This document shows positions 18,835 through 27,843 of a stretch of DNA of 64,000 bases, piece by piece. The number at the start of each line of letters is the position of its first letter. Positions within the stretch are counted from its first letter, which is position 1. The DNA lies in contig NZ_JAHKQF010000011.1 of the NCBI RefSeq assembly GCF_018860965.1, positions 124,001 through 188,000 on the forward strand, given 5' to 3'. The stretch is from Alteromonas sp. C1M14. Its GTDB lineage: Bacteria; Pseudomonadota; Gammaproteobacteria; Enterobacterales; Alteromonadaceae. A program made the position numbers and the translations under genes. The notes beneath the pieces are model-generated. The model searched no databases. It saw nothing but the letters and a program-made list of their open reading frames with translations, and was not told the DNA's origin.

Positions 18835-19233
18835 ATGCGTCATTACGAAATCGTATTTATGGTTCACCCTGATCAGAGTGAACAAGTACCTGGTATGATC
18901 GAACGTTATACCACTATTTTGAAGCAAGACGGTGGTGAAATTCATCGTTTAGAAGACTGGGGTCGTCGTCAATTGGCATACCCAATCGAGAAGCTTCATA
19001 AAGCACACTATGTTCTGATTAACGCTGAAGCCACTGCTGAAGCCGTTGACGAACTGGAAAATGCTTTCCGTTTCAACGATGTGATCCTACGTAATCTGGT
19101 TATGCGCACTAAAAACGCTGTGACTGAACCTTCTCCTATGATGAAGGAAGAACGTCGTGAGCGTCGTGACGATTCTGCACCTCGCACTGAGCGCGCAGAA
19201 AAGAAACCTGAAACCACTGAAGATAACGCGTAA
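18835..19233 (+). CDS. rpsF: 30S ribosomal protein S6
   Basis: Small-subunit protein that binds 16S rRNA together with S18; 132 residues, close to the E. coli protein. It opens with the family sequence [19 protein letters not shown] and contains the conserved [20 protein letters not shown]. The C-terminal 30 residues are charged and probably disordered ([20 protein letters not shown]). The ATG has AAGGAG at 18823-18828. rpsR follows after 11 bases; no priB gene lies between them, unlike E. coli. Confidence 0.98.
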   Translation: MRHYEIVFMVHPDQSEQVPGMIERYTTILKQDGGEIHRLEDWGRRQLAYPIEKLHKAHYVLINAEATAEAVDELENAFRFNDVILRNLVMRTKNAVTEPSPMMKEERRERRDDSAPRTERAEKKPETTEDNA

Positions 19234-19244
19234 GGAGATCAATC

Positions 19245-19475
19245 ATGGCTCGCTTTTTCAGACGTCGTAAGTTCTGCCGTTTCTCTGCAGAAGGTGTTGA
19301 GCAAATCGATTATAAAGATATTGCTACACTGAAAAACTATATCACTGAGAGCGGTAAAATCGTTCCTAGCCGTATTACTGGTACAAGCGCTAAATATCAG
19401 CGTCAGCTGTCTACAGCTATTAAGCGTGCGCGCTTCCTTGCGCTGCTGCCGTACACAGATTCTCACAACAAGTAA
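19245..19475 (+). CDS. rpsR: 30S ribosomal protein S18
   Basis: Small basic protein of 76 residues that pairs with S6 on 16S rRNA. It shows the family segments [25 protein letters not shown] and the C-terminal [21 protein letters not shown] precedes the ATG at 19232-19237. It is the middle gene of rpsF-rpsR-rplI, with 21 bases to rplI. Complete and unremarkable. Confidence 0.98.
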   Translation: MARFFRRRKFCRFSAEGVEQIDYKDIATLKNYITESGKIVPSRITGTSAKYQRQLSTAIKRARFLALLPYTDSHNK

Positions 19476-19496
19476 TTGGCGAAAGAGGAAATTTAG

Positions 19497-19949
19497 ATGG
19501 ATATCATCTTACTAGACAAAATCGCCAACCTTGGCGGTCTGGGTGACCAGGTAAACGTTAAAGCTGGTTATGCACGTAACTTCTTATTCCCTCAAGGAAA
19601 AGCAGTTCCTGCAACCAAATCAAACATCGAAAAGTTTGAAGCTCGTCGTGCAGATCTGGAAGCGAAAATCGCTGAAGAGTTAAATGCTGCACAAGCGCGT
19701 GCTGATAAAGTTGCTGAGCTTGGCGAAGTAACCATTGCAGCACCTGCTGGCGATGAAGGCAAATTGTTCGGTTCTGTTGGTACTCGTGACATCGCAGATG
19801 CAGTAACTGCTGCCGGTGTAGAAGTAACTAAAGCTGAAGTTAAATTGCCTACTGGTACTTTACGTGAAACAGGTGAATACGATATTGACCTGCAATTACA
19901 CTCTGATGTAATGACTTCCGTAAAACTGGTAATCGTTGCAGAAGCGTAA
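19497..19949 (+). CDS. rplI: 50S ribosomal protein L9
   Basis: Large-subunit protein of 150 residues that bridges domains of 23S rRNA. The N-terminal domain [19 protein letters not shown] with [16 protein letters not shown] is followed by a long connecting helix (about 40-75) and the C-terminal domain with [23 protein letters not shown] precedes ATG 19497. A strong terminator follows, closing the operon. Confidence 0.98.
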   Translation: MDIILLDKIANLGGLGDQVNVKAGYARNFLFPQGKAVPATKSNIEKFEARRADLEAKIAEELNAAQARADKVAELGEVTIAAPAGDEGKLFGSVGTRDIADAVTAAGVEVTKAEVKLPTGTLRETGEYDIDLQLHSDVMTSVKLVIVAEA

Positions 19950-19963
19950 GCACTCAACGTATT

Positions 19964-19995
19964 AAAAAAAACCGCTACACTGTAGCGGTTTTTTT
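19964..19995 (+). terminator. Rho-independent terminator of rpsF-rpsR-rplI
   Basis: ACCGCTAC (19971-19978) pairs with GTAGCGGT (19982-19989), loop ACT, preceded by seven As and followed by seven Ts. It lies 14 bases after the rplI stop. Confidence 0.9.
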
Positions 19996-20022
19996 ATGCC
20001 TGTTTTTTGCCTCGGGAATCAT

Positions 20023-22386
20023 CTACTTCGACATGGGATTATTGTTTGTAGCTTGATGTTCCCCTAAAAACGCCTCAAACGCGTTTTTGCCAAGGGGTTT
20101 GGCAAATAGATAGCCTTGGCCATAGTGGCATCCCATACTGGTAAGAATTGCCAGTTGCTCTTTGGTTTCGATACCTTCGGCTACCACTTCGATACCCAGT
20201 TTTTTCGCCATTAAAATAATGGCTTCGCAGAGCACTTTATCGTTACTCACTTCTGTCATCGAATGAACGAAACTTCTGTCAATTTTTATGTAATCGGTAG
20301 GGTATTTCTTCAAATAAGAAATCGATGAATAGCCAGTACCAAAATCGTCTAGGGCAATACTCACGCCAGCTTGACGAAAATGAAATAGCTTTTGCGAGAC
20401 TTTGTCATCTGCATCCATAAGCAGGCTTTCAGTAATTTCTAACGTAATGGCATCAGATGGCGTACCCGAGGCTAATAAAGTATTAAGCCAGTCCATAATA
20501 TTTGGCTCTTCACTAAAGTAATGGCTCGGCGAGGTATTAATACTGAGCTGTAAATCATGGCAGTAACGCTCACGCCATGCTTTTACATCATCACAGACTT
20601 GTTGAAACACCCAATTGCTGATTTCTATAATTAAGCCCGACTCTTCTGCAATAGGAATAAATTCATCGGGTCGGATTAAGCCATTAGTGGGGTGCTGCCA
20701 ACGAATGAGGGCTTCTGCTTTGGTTACCCTTTTATTTTGCAAATTGATAATAGGTTGATATTCGATATACAGCTGTTCATTTTCGATGGCATAGCGTAAA
20801 TCGTTCAGCAAGGTAAGTCGCTTTAACGCTTCATCGTGAAGACTTTTGGTATAGAAGTAATAGCTATTCTTACCCAAAGCTTTAGCGCCATACATCGCTT
20901 GATCCGCATTTTTAAGAATACTGGTGACATCGTTGGCGTCATCAGGGTAAATGGTTACTCCAATACTGACACTGGTATGAATACGCTCTTGGTCGATGAT
21001 CTGAGGGCTAGAAATGCTAGTTAGTAAACACTGTATAATGCGGTCTAAATCGGTGTCGGCCAGAACATCACTAAAAATAAGAACAAATTCGTCTCCACCT
21101 AACCGAGCTACGGTGTCGTTTTGACGAATACAACTTTGTATTTTGCGTCCACATTCAATTAGAAGCTTGTCACCAAAGTCGTGTCCAAGGGTATCGTTGA
21201 TGTCTTTGAAGTTATCTAAATCAAGCAGCATCACTGCCACTTTAGTTTGTGAGCGGTTGGCATTTTTTATTGCATGCTTGAGGTGCTCTTCCATTAAATT
21301 GCGATTAGGTAGCCCAGTCAATACATCGTAATTCGCTTGTCGCCAAATGACTTCGTTGGCCTGTTCTCGTTCAATAGCAATACTGGCGATATGGGCAAAC
21401 TGTTGTATACGAATTAATTCATCTTCAGACGGGGCTGCCGGCGAGTCATGATAAACCGCGAAAGTGCCAAATACTTCGCCATTTACACCGCAGATGGGTT
21501 GTGACCAACATGATCCTAAATGGGCTTGTTTTGCTACATCACGCCAGGCTTCCCAATAGGGATGCTGGCTGATATCTGCTGCGATCGTCAGTTTATTGGT
21601 AAATGCAGCGGTGCCACAAGAACCTTGACCTATACCAATTTCAATACCGTCCACGAGTTTATTGTAAAAGTCGGGAAGTGAAGGTGCGGCCCCCATTCTT
21701 AATTTATTCCCTTTTAAAAGCAGGATGCTGCAGCGCTGATTGATATATTCGCTTTCAATGGCTTCTACTATGTAATGTAAGGCCAAAGACAGGGTTTCGG
21801 CGTTCACGACTTGTTCTAAAATAACACTGCGAACACGGGTTAATTTTTGCTTTTCTTCTAACTGTAATTGTTGCTCGGCAAGCTTGTTAGAGAGTATGGA
21901 CAGCGACTCTCGCTCAAATTCTGCTTCTACAAGTTTGCCAAGATCTCTTAGTACCGACTCATGGTGTGCACTAAATTGTCGAGGTGAGTCATCAAACACA
22001 CATAATGCGCCCATGGGGTAGCCATCAAACTCTACTTTAACGCCGGCATAAAAACGCACGTGTGGCGGGCCGGTAACAAGGGGGTTTTTGGCAAAGTCAG
22101 GGGCTAAAAGTGTATCGGGAACCACTAACATTTCGCAGGTGGTAATCGTATGCGCGCAAAAGGCGATATCTCTGTGAGTTTCGCTGATGCCTAAATTGAC
22201 GCCAGATTTAAACCACTGTCGATGCGCATCAATAAGAGAAATAGATGAATAAGTGCACCCAAATATTTGCGTGGCAATTCGGGTAATGCGGTCATACCTT
22301 TCTTCTGGTTGTGAATCCAGAATTTCTAAGCGTTGTAACGCTTTAAGCCTGTCCAATTCATTTTCTGGCTTTGCTGCTTTGGTCAA
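20023..22386 (-). CDS. Dual-GAF GGDEF-EAL protein (cyclic-di-GMP turnover)
   Basis: Soluble signalling enzyme of about 787 residues. Domains: first GAF (about 10-155, with CAHTITTCEMLVVPD), second GAF (about 190-335), GGDEF diguanylate cyclase (about 350-510, intact RLGGDEFVLIF) and EAL phosphodiesterase (about 520-775, intact EALIRW, DDFGTGYSS, KIDRSFV and EGIET). Both catalytic domains look active, so net direction cannot be predicted. I chose TTG 22386 because AAGGAAG lies five bases upstream; the longer reading frame begins with another TTG at 22413 without a site. It lies downstream of azurin on the same strand, separated by a perfect inverted repeat. Confidence 0.9.
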   Translation of the reverse strand: MTKAAKPENELDRLKALQRLEILDSQPEERYDRITRIATQIFGCTYSSISLIDAHRQWFKSGVNLGISETHRDIAFCAHTITTCEMLVVPDTLLAPDFAKNPLVTGPPHVRFYAGVKVEFDGYPMGALCVFDDSPRQFSAHHESVLRDLGKLVEAEFERESLSILSNKLAEQQLQLEEKQKLTRVRSVILEQVVNAETLSLALHYIVEAIESEYINQRCSILLLKGNKLRMGAAPSLPDFYNKLVDGIEIGIGQGSCGTAAFTNKLTIAADISQHPYWEAWRDVAKQAHLGSCWSQPICGVNGEVFGTFAVYHDSPAAPSEDELIRIQQFAHIASIAIEREQANEVIWRQANYDVLTGLPNRNLMEEHLKHAIKNANRSQTKVAVMLLDLDNFKDINDTLGHDFGDKLLIECGRKIQSCIRQNDTVARLGGDEFVLIFSDVLADTDLDRIIQCLLTSISSPQIIDQERIHTSVSIGVTIYPDDANDVTSILKNADQAMYGAKALGKNSYYFYTKSLHDEALKRLTLLNDLRYAIENEQLYIEYQPIINLQNKRVTKAEALIRWQHPTNGLIRPDEFIPIAEESGLIIEISNWVFQQVCDDVKAWRERYCHDLQLSINTSPSHYFSEEPNIMDWLNTLLASGTPSDAITLEITESLLMDADDKVSQKLFHFRQAGVSIALDDFGTGYSSISYLKKYPTDYIKIDRSFVHSMTEVSNDKVLCEAIILMAKKLGIEVVAEGIETKEQLAILTSMGCHYGQGYLFAKPLGKNAFEAFLGEHQATNNNPMSK

Positions 22387-22505
22387 TAGAACTTCCTTAC
22401 ACGTACAAGTCAAAGACAGTTAAAAACCGCCTCGCCCCCTTATTTTAGCAGCATAAATTCAGTCCGCTAAAAAACGCCGCATTTAATATAAGAAGGGGTA
22501 CGATT

Positions 22506-22540
22506 ATAACGTTGATGTCTAGCTTAACGATCAACGTTAT
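22506..22540. repeat. Perfect 11-bp inverted repeat between azurin and the GGDEF-EAL gene
   Basis: ATAACGTTGAT (22506-22516) and ATCAACGTTAT (22530-22540) are exact reverse complements around a 13-base loop. There is no T run on either side, so it may be an operator or a transcript-end hairpin rather than a classical terminator. Confidence 0.5.
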
Positions 22541-22565
22541 TGAGTGTGAATGTAAGGCTTTTAGG

Positions 22566-23006
22566 TTAGATAAGTCGTAAGCTTCCTTTAAGCATGCTCA
22601 TATGCCCAGGAAAGGAACAAAAATATAAGTAGCTTTCCTCTTTGGTTAATTTACTGACATCAAACGTCACCGATGCGCTTTCTTTGCCACCGGTTATCCG
22701 CGTATTGGCGATAACCCGAGGATCATTGGGTGACAAATAATTATTTGCTAGCCCCTGTGACGCCCCATCTTTGACGACGCTTTTTGCATCAGAGGCTTTG
22801 GTTAATACCCAGTTGTGGCCCATAATGTTTTTGGCCAAGGTGCCGGTATTATTCAGGGTAAGGGTGAAGCTAGTGCAATGGGCCGGTACGTCGATAGAGG
22901 CTTTATTGAATCGCATGGTGTCGGCGCTTTCTATGGTTGTGGCGCAGTCATCTGCAAATACGACGCTACAGAAAAAAGTGGTAATAAGGGCAAGAACAGT
23001 TTTCAT
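22566..23006 (-). CDS. Azurin
   Basis: Periplasmic type 1 blue copper electron carrier, 146 residues with an 18-residue signal peptide ending VFA. Copper ligands are visible: His in NIMGHNWVL, Cys in YLYFCSFPGH, His in the same segment, and Met in MSMLKG. The disulfide pair is DDCATTI with AHCTSF. In other bacteria azurin passes electrons to nitrite reductase or cytochrome c peroxidase; no such partner is nearby. A 12-base palindrome (23083-23094) lies upstream. Confidence 0.95.
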   Translation of the reverse strand: MKTVLALITTFFCSVVFADDCATTIESADTMRFNKASIDVPAHCTSFTLTLNNTGTLAKNIMGHNWVLTKASDAKSVVKDGASQGLANNYLSPNDPRVIANTRITGGKESASVTFDVSKLTKEESYLYFCSFPGHMSMLKGSLRLI

Positions 23007-23082
23007 CGTTAAGAAGCTCTTAATTTCTAGGTTAACTTAGTGATGCCAACACAGTACTACAGTGGTTACTGAATTTTTAATA

Positions 23083-23094
23083 ATGAAATTTCAT
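23083..23094. promoter_or_regulatory. 12-bp palindrome upstream of azurin
   Basis: ATGAAATTTCAT is a perfect palindrome 77 bases before the azurin start. In an AT-rich region this may be chance; it could be an operator for azurin or for the divergent waaA gene. Confidence 0.25.
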
Positions 23095-23300
23095 CTTTGT
23101 AATAGTTAAATACGATTGGTTTTAGCGCCCCTAGAATTGGTGCCAAGGTAACTTACTTGTAAGTCTTAAAAATACTCGTCGCTGTTGGCTTTTACGGCAT
23201 ATATAGCGGTTTTGCCTTGGACGGTTATCCATAGGTCATTACAATAGGAGCGATATGGTAATGAGATACTCCCCATTTTTATTATAGGACGTAGTCAACG

Positions 23301-24602
23301 ATGACAAAACAGCAGGCCGCCGCGCGGTTGACGTTCAGGCAAGAGGCCGTACGCTATCTGTATTCTTTACTGCTACTGGTATTAATTCCCTTTGCACTTC
23401 TTAATTTTCTGTTTCGTAAGCAAAAGAAAGAACATACTGGCGAGCACGGTCGCTTCGAACGTTTCGGTATTGTTAGTAGGCCTCAAAATAAGGGGGGATA
23501 CTTGTTTCATTGTGTGTCCGTAGGAGAAGTTGTTGCGGCCTCGGTATTGATCAAACGCATAATGGCAGACGAACCGAACACCTCAGTCACCATCACCACA
23601 ACAACGGCCACTGGCTCTGCAAGGGTAAGAGCTATTTTTGGTGATGGAGTAAACCACTTTTATTTGCCCTACGATGTGTCCATCGCCATGAATAGCATGT
23701 TAAAGCGGGTTGCCCCTAAAATGGTGCTTATTACTGAGGTTGAATTGTGGCCAAACCTTATTCATTGCTGTTGGCGACAAAGCATTCCTGTGGTTGTTAT
23801 TAATGGGCGCATGACCACACGTTCAGCTCGTCGCTATAAAAAGATCGGGTTACTTTTTACACCTATGTTGGATAAAGTCGGTCATGTGTGTGCTCAAGGT
23901 CAGCGCGATTATGATAATTACCTTTTTTTAGGAATAGCGCCGAGTAAGTTAACCTTAACCAACAACATAAAGTTCGATCAAAAAGCGCCAGATACCATCC
24001 ATAAGTCGTCGTTTCATGGGATACACAAAGATCATCGTCCAATTATTATTGGTGGGAGTACCCATGAAGGTGAAGAACAGGCACTGCTCGATACGGTCAT
24101 CAGTCTTAAACCCGACTTTCCCACCCTACTGTTGATCCTAGTGCCTCGTCACCCCGAGCGCTTTAGCAGTGTTAAAAAGCTTATTGAAAATCAATCGCTA
24201 CAGCTTGTGTGCACTTCCCATGCGCCCACTATCACATCGGAGGCTGACGTGGTACTGGTTGATGAAATGGGGCAATTAAATAAAGCCTATGAGATTGCCA
24301 ACATGGCGTTTGTTGGCGGCAGTTTAGCCGACAAAGGAGGGCACAACGCTTTAGAGCCGGCCGCCCATAAATTGCCTATTATCATGGGGCCTTACACATA
24401 CAATAACCCAGTAATTTGCGACAGCCTTAAGCAAAGTGGTGCGTTGATCATTGTTAATGATCAAGCTGGATTAACATCTCAGTGCAGAACGTATTTGCAA
24501 CGCCCCGAGGAAGCCATTAAAGCGGGGGAAGCAGGTTATGAAGTGTTAATTGCCAATAAAGGTGCGGTGGAAGCGACAATATCAGTGATGAAATCCTTTT
24601 GA
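23301..24602 (+). CDS. waaA: 3-deoxy-D-manno-octulosonic acid (Kdo) transferase
   Basis: Adds Kdo to lipid A precursor in lipopolysaccharide assembly, on the cytoplasmic face of the inner membrane; 433 residues, like E. coli WaaA (KdtA). An N-terminal membrane anchor covers about residues 18-35 (SLLLLVLIPFALLNFLF). The GT-B N-domain shows HCVSVGEVVAASVLI, and VLITEVELWPNLI contains the conserved acidic and tryptophan residues. The C-domain contains IIGGSTHEGEE and GGHNALEPAA. It stands alone between azurin and the antiporter. Confidence 0.96.
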   Translation: MTKQQAAARLTFRQEAVRYLYSLLLLVLIPFALLNFLFRKQKKEHTGEHGRFERFGIVSRPQNKGGYLFHCVSVGEVVAASVLIKRIMADEPNTSVTITTTTATGSARVRAIFGDGVNHFYLPYDVSIAMNSMLKRVAPKMVLITEVELWPNLIHCCWRQSIPVVVINGRMTTRSARRYKKIGLLFTPMLDKVGHVCAQGQRDYDNYLFLGIAPSKLTLTNNIKFDQKAPDTIHKSSFHGIHKDHRPIIIGGSTHEGEEQALLDTVISLKPDFPTLLLILVPRHPERFSSVKKLIENQSLQLVCTSHAPTITSEADVVLVDEMGQLNKAYEIANMAFVGGSLADKGGHNALEPAAHKLPIIMGPYTYNNPVICDSLKQSGALIIVNDQAGLTSQCRTYLQRPEEAIKAGEAGYEVLIANKGAVEATISVMKSF

Positions 24603-24839
24603 CCGAAGTTGGTGCCATTGAACAAACTACTGCACGGTAGTGGTGCGCTCCATAATGTGTGAGACCATCTATTGGGTATCAATTGTTACTCAACTAATTG
24701 ATATTAATGATTATTTAAATTATGGTCTTGTTATTGCTTTATATACGCCGACGTTGTGCTTCAAGAATAAAAAAAACAAAATCGCATCCAATAATAATAA
24801 TAGAGGGGAGCGCTTGATTACACGTTAATTCCAGGGAAC

Positions 24840-24872
24840 GGCACTCTGCCCGTGGGCAGGGTGCCAGTTTTA
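24840..24872. terminator. Hairpin between waaA and the antiporter gene
   Basis: GGCACTCTGCCC (24840-24851) pairs with GGGCAGGGTGCC (24854-24865) with one G-T wobble, followed by AGTTTTAT. It sits just beyond the minus-strand antiporter stop and 238 bases after waaA. Confidence 0.6.
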
Positions 24873-24875
24873 TCT

Positions 24876-26675
24876 TCACACAGGTTCGCTGGTAGGGATC
24901 ACCAAACTAATCACTTTCCATCCTGCTTCAGGTACAAGAGACTGACCATCTAAAAACGCATGAGTGCGATTGTTTTGATCTAACGCGATCAAGGGTATTG
25001 CCCGGTCTTTATACGTTTTCTCATAATCTTCAAACGTAAATTCATCACTTAACCCCGTTGTTTTAACCGCAGCACCTTTGGCGATGGCCGAGGCGAGGTA
25101 TCCGTAGGTTACGCCCTCATCAAAAAGTGTGAGCTTTTGCGCGTACTGGGTACTCACCTGGTGACTAGGCCGAGTGGTTTGCTCGTTGCTTGATAGGCCC
25201 CATACACGGTCTTTGCCCATGGTGTATTCGAAGTGATACGCGATCATCGGATTAAGTTGCTTATAGGGCGACATGATCAGTACGGTGCCAAACGTATCCA
25301 TTGCTAGCTTGCGTGAAGCATGATCCGACATGGGATTACCAAAGTAAGCGGGAATTTCCATCATACGTGTGGCTTTAATGGCGTCCCAATTGGTATCGGC
25401 TATACATACAGGTAGATCATGTTTGATAAGCTCTTTTGCCAGTAATCGGCTAAATTTACTTCCCCCAAAAATCAGAAAGCCAATGGGAGCGGGTGCGCGC
25501 ATTTTAAGTAGTTGGGCAACATGTTTTGCCGACAAACTTTGAACGACTACGGTGGTGATAATCACAATGAACACAATGGGCACAATAACACTTGCACCCT
25601 CGTAGCCAATCTCTTCTAATTTTAGGGAAAACAGAGCAGAAACTGCGGCCGCTACTATTCCCCGAGGGGCTATCCAACTTAACAGGGCCATTTCTCGCCA
25701 ATTGAGCCCCGTTCCCATGGATGAGGCCAGCACAGACAGGGGTCGTGCAACAAACAAGATAGCTGCAAGCACAATGAGTACGCCTGAGCCCACATCAAAT
25801 ACCGCATCTAAATTAAGTCTCGATGCCAGAATGATGAATAATCCAGAAATCAGCAGCACACTTAGGGTTTCTTTAAATTCGAGAATATCTTCGACATCTA
25901 CTCCTTTCATGTTCGCTAGCACCATACCCGCAATGGTTACCGCTAATAAACCGGATTCATGAGCTACATAATTGGAGGCAGCAAACACTGCCAGAATAAC
26001 GGTGAGTACCGCTGTGTTTTGCAAGTAATGGGGGATAACGTTTTTACGTAAAGCGACACCCATAAGGTAGCCAACGGCTAAGCCAAGTAAGGAGCCCATT
26101 CCTACGGTTTTACCAAAGGCGATGAAGGTGTGCAGTAGCGCGGTTTCTTGAGAGGCCACAATATACTCGTATACCAAAACTGCTAATAAGGCACCGATAG
26201 GATCGATGATGATCCCCTCCCACCTAAGTATGTTAGCAAGGTTGGTTTTAGGGCGCACGGTACGTACCATGGGGACGATAACGGTTGGCCCGGTTACGGT
26301 TACGAGGGCGCCGAATAAGGCCGATAACTGCCATGATAAATCCAGACAATAATGAGCCGCGACGGCGGCCACTAACCAAGTAACAAGCACTCCGATACTG
26401 CATAAATTGCGTACCATGTTGCCATGACCGGCAATATCACTAAACTTAAGCGTAAGCGACCCTTCAAACAAAATAATGGCCACCGACAAAGAAACCACAG
26501 GAAACAATAAGTCACCGAAAAGGGCATCAGGATCAAGTACATTGAACACCGGCCCCACAATAATGCCTGTTATCAGTAACGGTAAAATAGCGGGGAGTCG
26601 TATTTTATAGGCTAAAAATTGACAAAAAATCGATAAGACACCGACACTGACTAAACTAAGTAAGGGATCTGACAC
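24876..26675 (-). CDS. CPA1-type cation:proton antiporter with TrkA-N domain
   Basis: Inner-membrane monovalent cation/H+ exchanger of 599 residues. About 12-13 hydrophobic segments fill residues 1-395, with FEGSLTLKFSDI and the GPTVIVPMVRT/ILRWEGIIIDPIGA region typical of Na+/H+ exchangers of the NhaP type. The cytoplasmic tail holds a TrkA-N-like Rossmann domain from about residue 400 (IGFLIFGGSKFSRLLAKEL and PVCIADTNWDAIKA), suggesting nucleotide or K+ gating. Likely role is pH and Na+/K+ homeostasis in a marine cell. Cation specificity is not readable. Confidence 0.88.
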   Translation of the reverse strand: MSDPLLSLVSVGVLSIFCQFLAYKIRLPAILPLLITGIIVGPVFNVLDPDALFGDLLFPVVSLSVAIILFEGSLTLKFSDIAGHGNMVRNLCSIGVLVTWLVAAVAAHYCLDLSWQLSALFGALVTVTGPTVIVPMVRTVRPKTNLANILRWEGIIIDPIGALLAVLVYEYIVASQETALLHTFIAFGKTVGMGSLLGLAVGYLMGVALRKNVIPHYLQNTAVLTVILAVFAASNYVAHESGLLAVTIAGMVLANMKGVDVEDILEFKETLSVLLISGLFIILASRLNLDAVFDVGSGVLIVLAAILFVARPLSVLASSMGTGLNWREMALLSWIAPRGIVAAAVSALFSLKLEEIGYEGASVIVPIVFIVIITTVVVQSLSAKHVAQLLKMRAPAPIGFLIFGGSKFSRLLAKELIKHDLPVCIADTNWDAIKATRMMEIPAYFGNPMSDHASRKLAMDTFGTVLIMSPYKQLNPMIAYHFEYTMGKDRVWGLSSNEQTTRPSHQVSTQYAQKLTLFDEGVTYGYLASAIAKGAAVKTTGLSDEFTFEDYEKTYKDRAIPLIALDQNNRTHAFLDGQSLVPEAGWKVISLVIPTSEPV

Positions 26676-26939
26676 GGTGAGTTCCTTCTGGTTGCCGTGG
26701 CTGGCACAATTGTTTTGACCAATGGCATTTTATTGTAATGGTACTGGTATATACTAAGTCCTGTTACAAGCGGATTATTTATGATGGATCAATTCTGCAA
26801 CGCGATTGCTACGCATGAGCAGTTTACGCTGACTTTATATACAAATTCTGCTTTTTCGTATTATCAATAAGTTGGTTTTCACCTTGTAGAACTTCAGTGA
26901 AAGCTGTGTACTCGTTTATTTAAATGGAAAATGTAACCG

Positions 26940-27773
26940 GTGAGTCGTTATTTTTTAAGTATTATTCCTTTTTTCTTTGTTGCAAGTTGCAGCGTATCTT
27001 CGGTACCAAGCCCCCAGGTAACCGTTACTCAAGTTCATACCTTAAACCCTGATTTAGGTGAAACCTCAGGCCTTTTTTGTCGTGACGGTAGCGCGTTTAG
27101 TATTAACGACTCTGGTAATGCCCCTGAATTGTTCGTTATTGATAAGCAAGGTGAGATCACCGGTAGAGTAACGTTAGATGCCAAAAATAAAGACTGGGAA
27201 ACCATAACCGGTGACGACGAGTTTTTATATATCGGCGATATCGGCAATAACGCCGGCAAGCGAAAAGATCTCAAAATATATCAGGTTTCGGCATCCACAG
27301 GTGATGTCTCTTCCACTATTCGGGTTGCCTATGAAGGCAATAAAACCGACGAGAACATTCCTTATAGCCATGATTACGATGGTGAAGCCATGACCATGCG
27401 CGATGGAAAAATACTTATATTCTCAAAAAGTTGGGGTACAGAAACCTCTCATATCTACCAAGTGGATGTAGACAAAAGTGAGCAGTTACTTACCCCTATC
27501 GCCAATGTAGAAGGGCTGCCAGGTGTGGTAACAGGCGTCGATTGGAGTGACAAACTACAACAGTTCGTGCTAGTGGGCTACCGTAGTAATGCACTGGGTA
27601 TGTTTAAGCCTTTTGTGGCCGTAGTATCAGCAAATTACGACGTTGAGTCGGTGTTCCCATTGGCTGAATTTACTCAGGTTGAAGGAGTATGTCACGGACC
27701 GGATAACGAGGTGTGGATCAGTCAAGAAAGTACGCCTTATAGTTCTGCAAAACTGGCAGTACTGAGTTTGTAA
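26940..27773 (+). CDS. Uncharacterised lipoprotein, probable beta-propeller
   Basis: Lipoprotein of 277 residues: signal segment SIIPFFFVASC gives a lipobox VASC with Cys about residue 17. The mature part has repeated beta-rich segments such as SAFSINDSGNAPELFVID, EFLYIGDIGNNAG, DGEAMTMRDGKILIFSKSW and VEGVCHGPDNEVWISQES, spaced as blades of a propeller. I do not recognise a specific family. The start is GTG 26940; no strong ribosome site is visible. A strong terminator follows and it has no operon partners. Export is likely; function unknown. Confidence 0.78.
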   Translation: MSRYFLSIIPFFFVASCSVSSVPSPQVTVTQVHTLNPDLGETSGLFCRDGSAFSINDSGNAPELFVIDKQGEITGRVTLDAKNKDWETITGDDEFLYIGDIGNNAGKRKDLKIYQVSASTGDVSSTIRVAYEGNKTDENIPYSHDYDGEAMTMRDGKILIFSKSWGTETSHIYQVDVDKSEQLLTPIANVEGLPGVVTGVDWSDKLQQFVLVGYRSNALGMFKPFVAVVSANYDVESVFPLAEFTQVEGVCHGPDNEVWISQESTPYSSAKLAVLSL

Positions 27774-27781
27774 TGGTTGTC

Positions 27782-27820
27782 GGTTAGGTTCGTCATTGCG
27801 AACCTAACCTTTTATTTTTT
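27782..27820 (+). terminator. Rho-independent terminator of the lipoprotein gene
   Basis: GGTTAGGTTCG (27782-27792) pairs perfectly with CGAACCTAACC (27799-27809), loop TCATTG, followed by TTTTATTTTTT. Confidence 0.92.
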
Positions 27821-27843
27821 CAGCGCAAAGTCCCAACCTTTGT

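Noticed and set aside
24640..24828. 62-codon plus-strand frame between waaA and the antiporter
   Set aside because: Low-complexity AT-rich end, no ribosome site, no recognisable motifs; treated as noncoding.
26781..26870. 29-codon plus-strand frame between the antiporter and the lipoprotein genes
   Set aside because: Weak ribosome site, no hydrophobic helix or motif, and no downstream partner.
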